NCBI GenBank assembly: GCA_016191645.1
Contig: JACPVQ010000161.1
Coordinates: forward strand, 1 to 42,181
Length of the DNA stretch: 42,181 bases
Reading direction: 5' to 3'
Origin: Candidatus Solibacter usitatus
Lineage (GTDB): Bacteria; Acidobacteriota; Terriglobia; Bryobacterales; Bryobacteraceae
This document shows, one piece after another, positions 42,073 through 42,181 of the stretch. Made by a program: the position numbers and the translations under genes. Position 1 is the stretch's first letter, and the number at the start of each line of letters is the position of its first letter. The notes under the pieces are model-generated. The model was not told where the DNA came from. It made no database searches and saw nothing but the letters and a program-made list of their open reading frames with translations.

Positions 42073-42181
42073 CTACCTGCTGCGCAACTTCACCTGGTTC
42101 GGCTTTGTCGACGGCGCCGACATCAGGCGCGGCTGCGTGCCGGGCGCGCCCGACCGGCTGCGCTTCATCTACAACGGCCAC
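42065..42181 (+). CDS. Fragment of an unrelated protein-coding sequence at the window edge
   Basis: Thirty-nine codons read without a stop to the window end: VESYLLRNFTWFGFVDGADI, followed by RRGCVPGAPDRLRFIYNGH. The composition is protein-like, nearly every third codon position is G or C, and this differs from the neighbouring genes. I do not recognise the family with certainty. It is probably sequence from another organism or locus joined to the contig end. Confidence 0.5.

Noticed and set aside
42073-42181. N-terminal part of the DUF1501 frame open to the window edge
   Set aside because: Its residues do not resemble DUF1501, and the bases look like plus-strand coding sequence of different composition.

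Overview
The window is about 60% GC and densely packed with bacterial genes. It most likely comes from an Acidobacteriota genome of the Bryobacterales/Solibacter type. This is inference: no rRNA or marker phylogeny was available. The grounds are the gene mix (secreted sulfatase, GH105-type hydrolase, DUF1501, cytochrome c/copper monooxygenase protein, DUF433/DUF5615 toxin-antitoxin pairs, a MoxR-DUF58-BatA-DUF4175 cluster), frequent GTG/TTG starts, and an interspersed palindromic repeat built around TCTCCAGA/TCTGGAGA.

Layout. 1-5088: tRNA-Gly(TCC), a TolC-type outer membrane protein, then a tightly overlapping chain of two half-size chromate transporters and an ABC ATPase, a palindromic repeat (copy A), and the ABC permease. 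5091-8669: divergent GH105-like hydrolase and penicillin-acylase-family enzyme sharing a 33-bp gap. 8716-9876: two DUF433/DUF5615 toxin-antitoxin pairs facing each other, the left one decayed and the right one intact. 9907-13732: a UvrA-family protein whose start is overlapped by a nucleotidyltransferase gene. 13923-16436: alpha/beta hydrolase, GNAT acetyltransferase and an unknown secreted protein. 16439-20229: trigger factor, an S-adenosylhomocysteine-hydrolase homologue that has lost its catalytic residues, and metK. 20422-26926: secreted sulfatase, esterase-propeller fusion, sialidase-like protein, cytochrome c/copper monooxygenase protein, a possible antitoxin remnant, a DinB-family protein and a small CxxC protein.

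27017-41315 is the most interesting block, about 14 kb on one strand: DUF4159, VWA/GATase-like membrane protein, caspase-like protease, TPR protein with an HExxH peptidase domain, MoxR AAA+ ATPase, DUF58, BatA-like VWA protein, repeat copy B, and a 1273-residue DUF4175-like protein with long Gln/Gly tracts. The first four genes are linked by short gaps or 4-bp overlaps, as are the next three. I infer one envelope-associated machine: a MoxR ATPase acting on MIDAS-containing VWA proteins, with two proteases added to the usual set. The window ends with a PaaI-like thioesterase and a DUF1501 gene. The last ~115 bases switch abruptly to very GC-rich sequence open on the other strand, which looks like a chimeric contig end.

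Regulation is mostly invisible. Four genes have a TANNNT hexamer 6-9 bases before the start codon with no clear Shine-Dalgarno site, suggesting leaderless transcripts. metK and the trigger factor have strong Shine-Dalgarno sites that fix GTG and TTG starts.
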